Shown one piece after another: positions 45,514-58,505 of a stretch of DNA of 64,000 bases (the stretch's first letter is position 1; each line of letters opens with the position of its first letter). Source of the stretch: Eulemur rufifrons (taxonomy: Eukaryota > Chordata > Mammalia > Primates > Lemuridae); assembly GCF_041146395.1 (NCBI RefSeq), contig NC_091006.1, forward strand, positions 11,228,001 through 11,292,000, in the 5' to 3' direction. Both the position numbers and the translations under genes were made by a program. Below the pieces are notes generated by a model that saw nothing but the letters and a program-made list of their open reading frames with translations, searched no databases and was not told the DNA's origin.

Positions 45514-46730
45514 ATGGATCCTCTTTTTAAGTTTTTTCTTTTTATTTAGTTTTTTTCTCAGGAAGGTACAATCTACTTATAGAAAAAGTACATAGATCAT
45601 AAGTGTATTTTCGATTGTTTTTATATTTCTGAATTTTTTGCATGTTGTACAGACCCCTTTTTCATATGATGGAGCATAAATTCCTTTTCTACATCATTTT
45701 TAATAAATTAGAAATTATTTGGGAGTCTATATAAGGCACTTCAGTAGTGACTTTATATGTAATATACAAATGTGAAGATGTAGGAGATTTCTAACTTTCC
45801 GAAGCCAGTGCAAGGCCACATACCTGATAAAGAATGGGATAGCAGTGAATGGGATGTCAGTTACCACAGGTGTGAAAGCATCTTTTAACTACAGATCTTT
45901 CCTACTTGGGTTGTAATTCCAGATTATTTTGGTCTCTGTTTGCTGGGAATTAAAAGGAAATAGATAGTGGTCACTGCTGGGGAGAGTGCAATGGGACTGG
46001 TATTCAAACTGTTGTCAGGCCCACAAACTAGTGTGAACTTTCTGGAAAGCAATTTAGCAATGTTTTAAGAGACATAAAATTGTTGGTTTATTTATAGGAA
46101 TCTATATGGACTGAGAAATAGAGATGCAAATGGAGATTGTATACAAAGATGTTAACTATAGTGATGTTTATAAATTACAAAAAAACAAAAGAAAACCTAA
46201 ATGTTTTAACCTTGGGGAATGGTTGCTTTATGGAAAAGTATGGAGTCATTAAAAAAGTATGTTTTCGAGAATACTTGACATGGGAAAGTGCACACAAAAT
46301 AAAATTAAGTATGGGAAAAAGCAGGATATAGAACTATAAACAGTATGAGTCCAGTTATTTTAAAATATATATGGGAAAAAGTGGAAGAAGTATGCTGAAG
46401 TGCTATTAGGAGTTATTTCTATGTAATAGGATTATGGGTGTTAAAAATTGTTTTTGAATTTTCCCAAGTTTTCTCCAATGATTTTACTGTTTTTGATTCA
46501 GGAAAAAAGGTTAAGTTTTTTGGTTTATTTTGCAGTGTGATTGTATTGTGTTTGGTTTTTCTTATAAACATATGAAGGAAAAATTGAGCTGAAAAGCAAG
46601 AAATTAGTCATAATGAAATCTGTTGGACTTTAGTACCTTTGAAGATAAGGCACATTTTCTTAGAGAATAGTCGAATTAATAGTAACATTACTGATTAATA
46701 ACAGTAATCTGCTTATTGCTTATCAGAAGA
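45514..46730. other. Intron, AT-rich; old L1 remains possible
   Basis: 46000-46500 (AACTTTCTGGAAAGCAATTT, ATGTTTATAAATTACAAAAA) reads like a diverged L1 or similar 3' region. No gene. Confidence 0.4.
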
Positions 46731-46734
46731 CTAC

Positions 46735-47045
46735 TGAGTGTTACCTCATATTCTTACACTAACCCTCTGAGGTAGGTGGTATTTTCATTTTCTAGATGGG
46801 GAACTGAGGCACCAGAGAGAGGACTTGCCCGAGGCTGCATGGCTAACAGGTCCCCAGGGCAGTCTTGCCCAGAGCCTCTGCCCTCTGCTGCCTTCTCCAG
46901 TGTGCTTTAGACTTTCCAGAATGCTTTCGCACAGCACCCCAGAGATGAGGAGAACTGAGGTGGACTGCATGGTTGATAGCTGGAGCTGAACCCTCAGTTC
47001 TCTTTTCAGCAGGGTGCTCTTCTACCCCCGACCAGTGTGCTTATT
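46735..47045 (-). repeat. MIR SINE, antisense
   Basis: CTAACCCTCTGAGGTAGGTG, CATTTTCTAGATGGGGAACT, GGACTTGCCCGAGGC. Confidence 0.6.
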
Positions 47046-48000
47046 TTAAGAGAAAGGAGCCATATGGTCAAAGTCAGGAATGGCCATGAAGTTAGTTATG
47101 TGTTCCTTTTTATGGGCCAAAAACTGTTTAATAAGATTTAGATAATTTTATTTATTTAATATTTAATTTTATTTAAATATTTAAATAACTTAAGTAACAA
47201 AGGTCCATTAAGTGGAAGAGGGAACAAATTAGTTCTTTGTAGCTCCAGAGGATAGAGGGAGACAAGTTTTATTTCTCTTCCTCCCCATTCAGCCAATGTT
47301 TGGATGTCTACACTGTTCAAAGTACCAATTACACAAAACATGCCTCCTCATCTCTCAGAGAGTTTTTACAGCATTTATAAAACAAAAGCAATTCTTCCCT
47401 TACAGGTAATACAAGGAACACCCTGTTTCTGTAGCAGAAAGTAAAAATTTTAGAAGGCCAGTGGCCTGATTCCCCCTCGTCTTATCTTTAAGAATTAAGT
47501 ATGACTAAACATTTCAATGCAAGAATGCATTGACTAGGAAGACAGATTTCATCTTATTATGAGGAAGAACTTTTTAAGAAAGTGCTCCAAGCTCGTGTTT
47601 TGTCTTGAATAGGGAATAATTTGGAGATTTTAAAGTTTTTTGCTTTTCTTGTTGTTATTTAACAAGATACTTGCATACACACATCTCTGTTTTTTTACTG
47701 ATCGTTCTTCCTCTCGTGGGAGAGAGTACCAGAAGACTTGCAGTGCAAGAGGGTTTACATTCAGGCATCAGGAAGCAATCATGAAATAGTTTTGGAAGCT
47801 CTTTGAGATTTTTGTCTTTTTTGTTCATCCATTTATTCTGTGACGTCACCTAGAACAAGGCTTGACAGGTCAGTAGGAGCACAGTATTCGTTGAATAAAG
47901 GTATGAGTTTTTGAATGAGAGAAACCTGGAAAAGATGAAGCCTCTGGAGTCTTTTAGTCTCTATACTCTTGGGATTCCTCAAGTGATGTGGAGGAAAGAA
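47045..48000. other. Intron, unique sequence
   Basis: AT-rich, nothing recognised. Confidence 0.4.
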
Positions 48001-48110
48001 ACTCTTTGCTGTTACTTTTCATTTGCTTCATACCTACTTTGTGACCTAGGACAAGTCATTTCTTCTTCTTTTGAGTTCTCTTGTCTATAACATGGGATTA
48101 AATGCCTACT
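48000..48110 (+). repeat. MIR SINE fragment
   Basis: CATACCTACTTTGTGACCTA, GGACAAGTCATTTCTTC, AACATGGGATTAAATG. Confidence 0.55.
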
Positions 48111-48500
48111 TTGCCTGCTATGAAGTCTTTTTTATTTTTTGAGAACTAAAGTTGAAGTTGGAAGACTTTTGAGTTTGTTGGGAAAATGAGAACAATTTGG
48201 TTAATTAAAATGTTCAGGTAAGCAAGCATGATAGAGTGCTACAAGGCAGCGTGATGAAATTTTGGATCAGTAGAGCAACACATGCTATTGATTTGTTATC
48301 TCTTGGTCTTTGTACAGCTTGTAATTTGCCCCAGGTAGCAGTCAGTCAGTTTGAGGGTTCTATCAGTGTCTCACACATCTAAATGTTAATTCCAGGTCAT
48401 TGGCCAAATAGCAGTTGTTGAGGTTTGTTTGGTATTCCCAATGTTAGAGGACTGAGGCCTCAGCTACTCTTTCTCTCATTATGACATGTGGCCTGGGTCC
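48110..48500. other. Intron, unique sequence
   Basis: Nothing recognised. Confidence 0.4.
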
Positions 48501-48504
48501 CACC

Positions 48505-48690
48505 ACCTCTTACCAACTCCATACTCAGACAAGGCACTTAAACTTTCGGTGCCACAGGCACCTCATCTATAAAAAGGGGGAATACGGTAGTGTCCATTCA
48601 TAGGGTCACTGTGCAAATTAAAATAGTGTATTTAAGGAGCTTTAAATAATGCCTGGGTCATGGTAAGTGCTTAATAAATGTCATTATTAG
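48505..48690 (+). repeat. MIR SINE
   Basis: CTCATCTATAAAAAGGGGGA, CATAGGGTCACTGTGCAAAT, GTAAGTGCTTAATAAATGTC. Confidence 0.65.
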
Positions 48691-48752
48691 TGCTGTGGTA
48701 CCTGGATTTGCCTTGTATAGACCAGCTAAAGACTACGGTGGTGGGAAAACAA

Positions 48753-49535
48753 GGCATACCTTGGAGATAGCGTGGGCTTGGTTCCAGACCACGGCAATAA
48801 AGCGAATATTGCAATGAAGTGAGTCGCATGCATTTTTTTGTTTCCCAGTGCATATAAAGGTTATGTTTACAGTATACTGTAGTTCTTTCAGTGTGCAGTA
48901 GCATTATGTCTAAAAAATGTACATACCTTAATTTAAAAATATTTTATTGCTTAAAAAAAAGCTAACGATCATTGAGCCTTCAGAGAGTTGTAATCTTGTT
49001 GCTGGTGGAGGGTCTTGCCTAGATGTTGCTGGCTGCTGACTGATCAGGGTGGTGGTTGCTGAAGGTTGAGGTGGCTGTGGCAGTTTCTTAAAATAAGACA
49101 ACAATGCTGCATCCATTGACTCTTCCTTTCATGAAAGATTTCTCAGGAGCATGTGGATGCTGTTTGACAGCATTTTACCCAGAGTAGGACTTCTTTCAAA
49201 ACTGGAGTCAGTCCTCTCAAACCCTCCCACTGCTTTATCATCTAAGTTGGTGCAATATTCTAAATCCTTTGTTGTCATTTCAACAGTGTTCAAAGCATCT
49301 TCACCAGGAGTAGATTCTCTCTCAAGAAATTACTTTTATTCATCCATAAGAAGCAACTCCTCATGTGTTCAAGTTTTATCATGAGATTGTAGCAATTCAG
49401 TCACATATTCAGGCCCTGTATCTAATTCTATTTCTCATGTTTTTTCTACCACATCTGCAGTTCCTTCCTCCACTGAAGTCTTGAACCCCTCAAAGTCGTC
49501 CATGAAGGTTGGAATCAACTTTTTCTAAACTCCTG
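48753..49535 (-). mobile_element. Tigger1-type DNA transposon fragment
   Basis: Begins AGGCATACCTTGGAGATAGC (a terminal inverted repeat end) and CAATAAAGCGAATATTGCAA. On the minus strand 48928-49116 shows the C-terminal transposase piece [20 protein letters not shown] and [13 protein letters not shown], pogo-like. Further broken transposase sequence runs to about 49530, where an Alu follows. Only the 3' third of the roughly 2.4 kb element is left; it is not functional. Confidence 0.85.
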
Positions 49536-49538
49536 TTC

Positions 49539-49812
<274 letters not shown>

Positions 49813-49829
49813 CCTATAATTACTGTTCT

Positions 49830-50075
49830 CTGTCTTCCCTTTTTTGCTTAGTATCTTAGGAGATCATTCTGTGTTGGCACAGAGGGAGCTTTTTGTTCTT
49901 TTTTACAGCCTCATGATATTCCATTAGACAAATACACCAGAGTTGATTTAGCCAGTCTCCTATTGATGGACATTTGATTTGTTTCCAGTTCTTTGCTTTT
50001 GCAATCAGTGCTGTAGAGAAAACTTGAATAATACCATTTGTCTGTGTAAGATTAAGCCTATGGAGAAATTCCTAG
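49830..50075 (-). mobile_element. L1M fragment, antisense
   Basis: CATGATATTCCATTAGACAA, TCCTATTGATGGACATTTGA, GGAGAAATTCCTAGAAGT. Confidence 0.6.
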
Positions 50076-50980
50076 AAGTATAATAGTTGTCTCCTTGAAG
50101 CTAGAGATTTGTTCTTTTTTGTTTTCCAAGTTGCCTAATAAAGTGCTTGGCTTGTCATGGATGCTTAACTAATATCTAAATGAAGGATAGAATAATCTAG
50201 CTGGGGAGATAAGATAGATTTTTGAAAAAAATTGAACGCTGATATCCTAAGGCAGTATATCTGGGGTCTACAGCTAATTTGCAGAAGTTCCTGCAGCTGT
50301 CCCCATGGCTTTGGATATTATGAATAATCGTAGGTTATTAATATGGTTGGAAGGTATCTTGGCTTGGAACAGATTGGACTTTTCAAAATGCTCCTCCTAA
50401 TATAATAGTCAACACAGCATCCCACTCACTTGTGAGCCCACTCTTTTACTTGGGCAAGTGAAACTAGATCCTCAGAGTTAGCAATTCTTGGAATAATAAT
50501 AGCCAGTACTTCCTTAGTCTTTTCTATATGCCAGGCACTGTTTTATGTACTTTACATGTATTAACTCAAGGAATCACATGGAATTTGTACTGTTTTTGTA
50601 CCCATTACTCAGATAAGAAAGCCACGGCAGCACATGCTAGGTGATGTAGGCAGAGGATTCAGAGGAAGGAGAATATCCCCCACCCCCGCCATTTTAGAAA
50701 GTACCAGACTGTTTTGTGTGTGTTCTGTTTTTCTCTCTCTCCTTCTCTGGCCCTACTTGTTTTTATTTATGTGGGGTTAATCGCCTGTGACTTTACATAA
50801 TGACCTCGATTATTGGGAAATGTTTCTCCTACTGGAAGGTATTTGGATGGGCATAGTGCATTCTTTGTTTTGTCCCCTTGATCCCTAGTTTAGTTTACTT
50901 GTTCAAGATTTCCAGAATGATCTAGCAGTTAATTCCAGTTCCATTTCCCCTCTACTTTTCTAGCGAGGTCCTAATTGGAT
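50075..50980. other. Intron, unique with old repeat scraps
   Basis: 50500-50640 has ATATGCCAGGCACTGTTTTA and ATTACTCAGATAAGAAAGCC, an old dispersed repeat. Rest unassigned. Confidence 0.45.
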
Positions 50981-51105
50981 TTTTTTTTAGAGATGGGGTC
51001 TCGCTATATTACCCAGGTTGGACTCGAACTCCTGGGCTCAAGCCATCCTCCTACCTCAGCCTCCTGAGTAGCTGAGACTACAGGTGTGTGCCACCACACC
51101 TGGCT
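50981..51105 (-). mobile_element. Monomeric 7SL-type SINE fragment
   Basis: AGAGATGGGGTCTCGCTATA to TGCCACCACACCTGGCT. Confidence 0.75.
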
Positions 51106-52860
51106 GTAATTGGATTTTATAATGTAGTTTTTTTCATTTTAAGGTATTTTTATCTAAGCTTATCTTAACAAAGTACAATCAAAGCCTGTTACCCATTCAT
51201 TTCTCTAGTGCCTCTTGAAGTATTTTGCTTTTCATTTTGGGGAAGAGCATTGGAAATTTGGTATTGCATGAGGCTCCAGGAAGGCCAGTGGTGTGTATTG
51301 TCAGTCATCCTGGATTGCTCACTTTAATGCCCATTTCAAATGCCACCTCTCTTTTTCTGAGGTCTTTTTTTCATCAGCCCTGCCTACTAGAACTTTCTGC
51401 ACTGTTCATTATAGTGGCCACTTGCCACATGTTGTTACTGCAAATGTATCGAGTGGGACTGAGAAACTAAACTTTTAATTATATTTAAATTTGATTAATT
51501 TAACTTTAAAGCCATGGTGAGTATAGTACAGATCTAAGACTCTATGTTCCACAGGAGAGAGATTTTTCTTTCTTTTTTTCTATCTTTCCTAACTGTGACG
51601 TAGGGCTGTGCTCCTTATGTTGTGTATTTGATGAATGGTTGATAGGTAGCTTTCAGGACCTGAAATATAAGGAAAGTTAAACTTCCCAGGGATGCTCATT
51701 GTTAATAGTTGTGTTTTAATTGTAGAAAAAAATGACCAATTTGTATCAGTATTACAGTGATTTCTGCACTGGATTCATCCTTGATTCCAGAAATTGGGCA
51801 TTACTCAAGGTTGTTGTAGATTTGGGAGTTTTAGGAGATGGAGGCTTAGAATGCAAGTCATAAATGTAGCAGAAAGAAACGTAATACTCCTAAAGTGTCT
51901 TTATAAAGATTGTTGTGATGTGATGGAATTCTATCCTAATGGTTAGAAGTCCTTAGTGAAAATGTAGAAAAGAGAGGATGACTCATCCTTTTCTTCCATC
52001 CTGACTCCAGATGATTTTGCTATCATTTTTGTTTTGAGGATTTTGGGTTGAGTGTGCAGGTGATTTTGTCTTAATTCCTTCTTGGGGTGCTTGGGATTTT
52101 TTTTTTCTTTCCATCTTACCAGTTGGGATATTTGAAGAGAGAGAGATTAAAGAGGATTTACTACTTTCAGGCAAAACTGAATGAAGCAGAAACAAGTTGG
52201 TCTGAATTTTGAATTTCTTTTCTTTTCCATAGTAGAGCAGCATCTTAGACCAGGTTCATTTTGTAGGTGGTATGGGTGTGTGTACACACGTGTACATCTT
52301 TCTGGCGTAAAGATTTCACTGATTTCTGTTTTTGTTAAATTTTCTCAAATCTCTAATAGTTTTCTCTGCTCCAAATCATCTGTTCTGGTAACTTATGTTC
52401 TGTACTGAAAGGTTATGTTTACCTTCTGATTGGACTGGTGAAATTGGGAGTTGGGGAGACACAGATGGAGAGTGATGAGAAGTGATAAAACTGTGGTGCT
52501 CAGAAGTAACAGAAGGACTTTTAAAAAGTATGTGAATTAAGTGGAATGTGGGAACTTGGATTGGATCCTGGAACAGGAAAGGTAATAAATGGCAGAACTG
52601 GTAAAATCTGAAAGAAGTCTTTAGTTTTTTGGTACTAAAGTTAATTTCTAAGTTTTAACAAATGTACCATGCTTAACTGTTAACATTAGGGGAAGCTGAG
52701 TGAAGGATGCATAAGAACTCTGTAATATCTGCAACTTTTATGTAAATCTAAAATTATTCCAAAATAAGAAGATTAAAAAAAAGCTGTGACTAGCAAGAGC
52801 ATCCAAGGACTTTGATTTCACCAAGTGGGCATCTACATAAATAAGCCTCATATGAGGGCC
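51105..52860. other. Intron, mostly unique; L2 scrap at 51280-51430
   Basis: 51330-51420 reads TTTCAAATGCCACCTCTC and CACTGTTCATTATAGTGGCC like L2. No gene. Confidence 0.45.
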
Positions 52861-52864
52861 CTTG

Positions 52865-53330
52865 AGAAACTCTGCCTGTCTGTCCATTTCCCCCCTTAAA
52901 CACAGTGCTCCAGCCATGTGGAATGACTGTAGCTCTCCCAGATATCCTTGCTTCTGGGCCTTTTCATATGCCTTTTATTTGGGATGTTGTCCTGGTACTC
53001 CCCTGCCTCTGACCACCCCAAAAAACAAAAACAGCAAAGATCAACTAAAAACCAAAAAACATAGTTTGACCAGTTCCATTTAATTCTTTAGGTCTGGCTT
53101 GGATTTTATTTTTTTCAGAAAGCCTTCCCTGACCCACAGCAGTCAGCCTCTTGTGTGAGTTTACCCCTGTTGTGGTACTTACTACTCTATGTTCTGTGGC
53201 CTGTTTTCTTGTCTCTTTCTGCAGCTATAGCTTGAGCTGCGTGAAGATACAAGTTGTATCTTGTATCTTTAGACATACAACCCAGGAATCTAGGCATTGT
53301 TGATTTTCAGGAAATGTTTATTGAATAAGT
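52865..53330 (+). repeat. L2 LINE 3' portion
   Basis: GGGCCTTTTCATATGCCTTT, AGAAAGCCTTCCCTGACCCA, GGAAATGTTTATTGAATAAG. Confidence 0.6.
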
Positions 53331-53985
53331 ATCTTCCACAACAAGAAGCAGGACTGCTCATCTTCTCAGGCAGTCTCCCTCATGCCCTTGGGGGTGATGG
53401 TGCCGGTCTTGCTGTATACCAGTGTGCATGCCAGAGAGAGAAACCCAGCACTGTAGGGATGAGAAAGCACATTTTGTACAGGCTTATTCTTGTATTTCAA
53501 GATCCCAGGGGTCCAATTTAGGAAAATGTTTTGTTTTTAAAAATCTGCTTAGTTATGTAGCATTATCTTTTCCTGTACCATGTGAATTTACAGCTCATTT
53601 TACCATAAAGTATAATGTGTGATTATTTAAAACCTGATCTTTAGTAAACCAGTCAACAATTACTAATTATCTAAAATGTGTGCAACCCTAGGTGGAATAC
53701 ATAATACCACCAGATATGGCTTCTGCTTTTGGATTTCTTACTTTATAGTTGGAGAAGATACAATATCCTTACGCCACAGTTTGTTAATGTGGCTTAATAA
53801 CATGAGTCAGATGATAAGAGGACCAGGGGCCATTGTGGAAGGGGGTGAGACATTACAAGTAGTAAAGCCATCACTTCAATTTCCCTTAACATTGGTGTGA
53901 TGCCTGAAAAACGAAATGGTTTGTGAATTTAGGTTACCTCTGGTTAGAAATGGCTGGAAATGCAGGTTTTAAACAAAGGTTATGA
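53330..53985. other. Intron, unique sequence
   Basis: Nothing recognised; short open frames only. Confidence 0.4.
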
Positions 53986-54165
53986 ACTTGGAGGTCTGTA
54001 GACCCTTAAGGGATTAAGGCAGGAGATGTCTATGATGCTCTCAGAGTATATGCTGAATTTTGGTTCTGTTTATTTTCTGTGGAGAGAGGATCTGTCGTTT
54101 TCATCAAATCCTCAAAGGAATCCGTGACCTAAAAACGATTAGAACCACTGGTTTAGAGTAACACT
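53985..54165 (+). repeat. hAT-Charlie-type DNA transposon remnant
   Basis: CTTGGAGGTCTGTAGACCCT, CATCAAATCCTCAAAGGAAT, end ATTAGAACCACTGGTTTAG; the ending is typical of MER-type Charlie MITEs. Confidence 0.5.
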
Positions 54166-54378
54166 GAGCCTCATGGCCTAATTTTGTCTCCCTTTTACTT
54201 TACTGTTTTAGATTGACTACTGCGTTTTGTTTTTCCCCAATACTTGGAGGAGTCTTTGGTGCAAAGAACTCTACTTTTGAACATCTAAAGGAGGAGTGTG
54301 TAAGCTGTTCTTTTTAGGCAGTTTGGAGTTTTGGCTTGTAAACCTTCATCTCTTCTCTCATTGTTTAGTAAATATGTC

Positions 54379-54681
54379 TTTTTTTTTTTTTTTTTTTTTT
54401 TTTTTAGATAGTCTCACTTTGTTGCCCAGGCCAGAGTGTAGTAGTGTCATCATACCTCACTGCAGCCTTAAACTCCTGGGCTCAGGTGATCCTCCTGCCT
54501 CAGCCTCCTGAGTAGCTGGGACTACAGGTGTGTGCTACTGTGCCCTGCTAACTTTTATTTTTTGTAGAGATGAGTCTCACCATGTTGTTCAGGCTGGTCT
54601 CATACTCCTGGCTTCAATCTGTCCTCCTGTCTCAGCCTCCCAAAGTGCTAGGATTTTAGACGTAAGCCATCGCACCTGGCC
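54379..54681 (-). mobile_element. Alu-type SINE, older type
   Basis: Long poly-T at 54379-54407, body TAGATAGTCTCACTTTGTTG to GCCATCGCACCTGGCC. Confidence 0.9.
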
Positions 54682-55430
54682 TGTCTTTCTATTTGAAAGA
54701 AAGATTACTGCTTTCTGAGGTCCAAGTATTAATTCACTTGTTATATATTTATATGGTGGGGCCTATGCTGAGCGGTGGTCCCATAGAGATGAAATGATGG
54801 GGTCCTGGCCCTTAGAGGCTTTCAGTGATACACAGTGTAAGTGCTCATAAACGGTAGTTGTTAGTTTCATGGGAACAATGATCATATAGTGTCATGACCA
54901 AAGTCATAGGAACATGGGAAATCTTACCTAGACTTACTCTGTGTTTTGTTGATATTTCACTGTTGATTTATCTTATTATTACCACATTCATATGTTGCAA
55001 ACCTTTGCATGCAAGGGTGTAACAGATTAGGTGCTTGAGGCCATTGCCAAGCTGGAGAGGTCCAGTTGTAAACACGGTAGTGACTAAGGCCCCAGCTGTG
55101 ACACATGTATTCATATGGAACTCATTTAAAAACTGTTTCTGTCTCTCTGGTTATCAGTTACAAAATAAAAAAAAAATTTTTTTAAACCACTATTGACTCA
55201 ATTTCCCCACTTTTCTGTGGACAGGAGTATAATGTTCTCTTTGCCCTTAGTCATTCAGCAAGTATTTATTGGACAACCAGAGGGTGTGTAGTACTGGACT
55301 GGACCCTTGGACTGGACTGTTTACTTACTGGAAGAGCAGATGGAAATGATTGGGTTGTGGCTCTTGGGCAGTATCCTTTGCTCTCTCCCAGTAATCGATA
55401 TGGTGATAAGATTCCCTCTGGTGGGAGGTA
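54682..55430. other. Intron, unique with old repeat scraps
   Basis: Nothing recognised with confidence. Confidence 0.4.
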
Positions 55431-55434
55431 GTAT

Positions 55435-55635
55435 GGATTGGTTTTGGGAGTCAAAATACCAGAGTTCCAAACCCAGCTCTGCCACTTTCTAGCTGGGTAG
55501 CCTCGGTCAGGTTAGTTGACACCTCTGAGCCGCAGTTTCCTAGGACTTTTGCATTATATGAAATAGTGCATGTAACTTCTTTGCAGAGGGCCTGCCACAT
55601 ACTAGGGCCCAGCAAATGGAAGCTGTATTGTTACT
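55435..55635 (+). repeat. MIR SINE
   Basis: CAGCTCTGCCACTTTCTAGC, TGAGCCGCAGTTTCCTAGGA, GCCACATACTAGGGCCCAGC. Confidence 0.7.
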
Positions 55636-55800
55636 AGCAGGTGAGGATTAAACCTTGGAGGAATTCCCTCATTTTATTTATTCATTAAGGGTAACTACTG
55701 TGTCACTCAGAAGGAGTATTCTACTTATGTGAATGGAGGAATTGGGTATTCCTAGTTAGAAACAGTGGCTCAGTCTTTCTTTTTTGTCCTTTTTTCTTGG
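55635..55800. other. Intron, unique sequence
   Basis: Nothing recognised. Confidence 0.4.
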
Positions 55801-55804
55801 GCCT

Positions 55805-55945
55805 TTGCTAGGGCAAAGGTTCTTAATCCAGGCTTCCTGAATTTTTTGTGTAAGTGCATCTTTTTTCTGGGAGAAAGAGTCCAAATTTTTATCATATTGT
55901 CAAAGGGATCCTCAACTGCCAAAAGATTGAGAATTTGCTAATTGA
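55805..55945 (+). repeat. hAT-Charlie-type remnant
   Basis: GGCAAAGGTTCTTAATCCAG, ATTTTTATCATATTGTCAAA, ATTGAGAATTTGC; related in layout to 53985-54165. Confidence 0.45.
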
Positions 55946-56018
55946 CCTATTGTGTGGGTGTGGAGCCACAATTGATACTCTTGTTCCTGAATTTATCTGT
56001 TATAATAAGATACTACTG

Positions 56019-56173
56019 CCTGGTGTGGTGGCTCATGCCTGTAATCACAGCACTTTGGGAGGCTGAGGCAGGAAGACCACTTGATCCTAGGAGTTTGAGG
56101 CTGCCGTGAACTATCATGACACCATTGCACTCCAGCCTTGGTGAAACTCTGTTCCCCCCCCCCAAAAAAAAAA
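56019..56173 (+). mobile_element. Monomeric 7SL-type SINE
   Basis: GCCTGGTGTGGTGGCTCATG to CACTCCAGCCTTGGTGAAAC, then C-run and A-tail. Confidence 0.8.
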
Positions 56174-56369
56174 TTAATAATAATAAAATGTTACTGAGAG
56201 AACTTTTCCCAATTAAAAAGAACATAATGAAGATACAGAGTAAATATTCAAAAGTTTTTGAGTGCCTTTTTTTTTTTTTTTTTTTGCCAAGAGGACATGG
56301 GACAAGTAGAAAGGAAAGTGGTATCAGGAGGAAGTAAGAAAACACTTAAAGCAATAAATGCCAGCTTCT

Positions 56370-56710
56370 TGCTCTCATAGTTCTGTCAGCAGTTTGATTC
56401 CAAGCTATCATTCAACCTCCTCTTCCAGTTGGGGCTTCTCTGTACCACACCTTCCAATCAGGCTGGACCACTTGCTTTTTCCTCAGCATGTATTCAGGAT
56501 TTGTCAGTTCATGAAGGTCCCTCTGCCTAGAATGTTCCTTCTTCCACCATTTGCAGGTCTGCTTGTCTGTCTTTTAGAGCTCCTTCCACATGCCATCTTT
56601 TCCAATTCTCATAGGCTTATAACTCCCTTGAGAGCACCAACTCTCATCTTCTGATCTGCCACAGTCATGGTCCTTTGTGTAGAGTAGGTGCTAAAGAAAG
56701 GGTTGTGGAA
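56370..56710 (+). repeat. L2 LINE 3' portion
   Basis: CTTCCTTCTTCCACCATTTG, GAGCTCCTTCCACATGCCAT, TGTGTAGAGTAGGTGCTAAA. Confidence 0.6.
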
Positions 56711-57326
56711 CTAAAGAGTAATGTAGATGAAGAACAAAATACCTGCTTAAGGGACGAGAAGGATGTAAGTTAAAATGATTGGAAATATAAAAAATTACCA
56801 TATGCCAGTGTCAATTCTCAGAGCTTGACACTGGGGCAAAGATGCTAAGGGGGAAACGCTTAGAATCTTAGTGATAGCCTGGATAGGGGAAGAACCTGCC
56901 CTGAATGAGGAAGCAGGAGTGTGGGGAACAGAAAGCCAGCAGTACGGCCTTGGCCAGGTCATATCATTTCTGGACCGGAGTTATTTATCTCCTTCAAAAA
57001 ATGGTTGAATTGGACTTTTTGAACATATAGTAGAGGTGATGTTGATGAGCATCTACCATGTACCAGGTACTGTTCTAGGTCCTGAGACTACAATAGGGAG
57101 CAACCAGACAAGACCTCCTACTTCTGTGCTAGTGGAAAGCATTGGGTGGGAAGTCAGTCCTTTCCGGCCTTCAAATTCTGTGATTCTGTGATCTGAAGAA
57201 TGGGCACCAATATTTGCTTGGGATTGTTGTGAGGATCGAATGAGAAAGCACTTTAAAATGCGCTTCTCTTATTTATTATGAATACTTCCCTCCCTGCTTG
57301 TTTTTTACTTAAAACTTAGATTAACC
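56710..57326. other. Intron, old repeat scraps
   Basis: 57040-57120 (CATCTACCATGTACCAGGTA) belongs to the unnamed dispersed family. No gene. Confidence 0.45.
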
Positions 57327-57339
57327 ATGTTTAAAATTG

Positions 57340-57448
57340 GGCCGGTACGAAGGTAGTAAGTTACCTCAGTTGATTGTTTATAGTCAGTTACAGTTCGAAC
57401 TCCTTGTTCTATTTAAACCCCTTCTCACTATTGTACTTGACTAGCCTT

Positions 57449-57450
<2 letters not shown>
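57340..57450 (+). pseudogene. Y1 RNA retrocopy (RNY1-like)
   Basis: GGCCGGTACGAAGGTAGTAA, GATTGTTTATAGTCAGTTAC, GAACTCCTTGTTCTA, CCCCTTCTCACTATTGTACT and TTGACTAGCCTTTT match the roughly 112-base Y1 small RNA, a Ro60 partner involved in RNA quality control. It is full length with about ten or more changes. ATGTTTAAAATTG stands before it (57327-57339) and again at 57819-57831 after an A-rich tail (57791-57818), so it arose by L1-driven retroposition. An Alu later entered its 3' T-run. Pol III promotion is external for true Y genes, so this copy is unlikely to be expressed. Confidence 0.88.
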
Positions 57451-57778
<328 letters not shown>

Positions 57779-57831
57779 TGACTAGTCTTAATACATAAAT
57801 AAATAATATTAAATGAAAATGTTTAAAATTG

Positions 57832-58020
57832 CACGGAAGCTTTTTGTATGATAGTAGTATGAGCTAATGATCTCAGGGTTTAGGTAGATTTGGGGACTTA
57901 AATCTTGCAATAATTGAATCCCTTAACTAGATTACAGTGTAGATTTGTAATACCATCTTCAATGAAAAATGTATGTGAGGGGGGCACATTTATTATACTT
58001 ACGGATATTTTGGAAGGTTT
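57832..58020. other. Intron, unique sequence
   Basis: Nothing recognised. Confidence 0.4.
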
Positions 58021-58380
58021 CTTTTTTTTTATTTTTTTTTATTTTTTTTATTTTATATCATCTTATTGTTATGGGGGATACAGAATTGCAAGTTACATAC
58101 GTTGCCCATGTACCGCCTTTCCCCCCAAGTCAGAGCTCCAGGCGTGTCTGTTCCCTAGGTAGTGCGCGTTGCACCCATGATGTAGGTATATATCCCTCCC
58201 TTCCCAACCCCCCCCCCCCCCCCCCGAGTCAGCACCTTCAAGTGTTACCATTCCCCAAACGGTGCGCAATGCACTCATTGTGTAGGCATACCCCCATCCC
58301 CTCCCCCACCCCCACCTCAGTCTGATATCCGATTGGTGTCGTTCCCAGATGTGTATTTAGGTGATGATCAGGGAAACCTG
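58020..58380 (-). mobile_element. L1 3' UTR, strepsirrhine type, antisense, 5' truncated
   Basis: T-rich head (58020-58060), GTTATGGGGGATACAGAATT, GCAAGTTACATACGTTGCCC, then two related units of about 90 bases separated by a run of 18 C (58208-58225), end near GTGATGATCAGGGAAACC. Only 3' UTR is present. I recognise the wording as lemur-type L1 rather than human L1. Confidence 0.75.
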
Positions 58381-58505
58381 GAAGGGTTTCTATATTGGGG
58401 TTTTTTCTGCCTTTCCATGAGTTCTTCCCCTCACCCCTCCCCACCCCCATCCTTTTTGTTTTTTAAGATTTCAGACTATCTCTGCCATTGTTCTTTTTAT
58501 TCTTT

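Noticed and set aside
48928..49116. 62-codon frame with [15 protein letters not shown] as a domesticated transposase
   Set aside because: It is the broken C-terminus of a Tigger1 copy with no splice signals or upstream domain.
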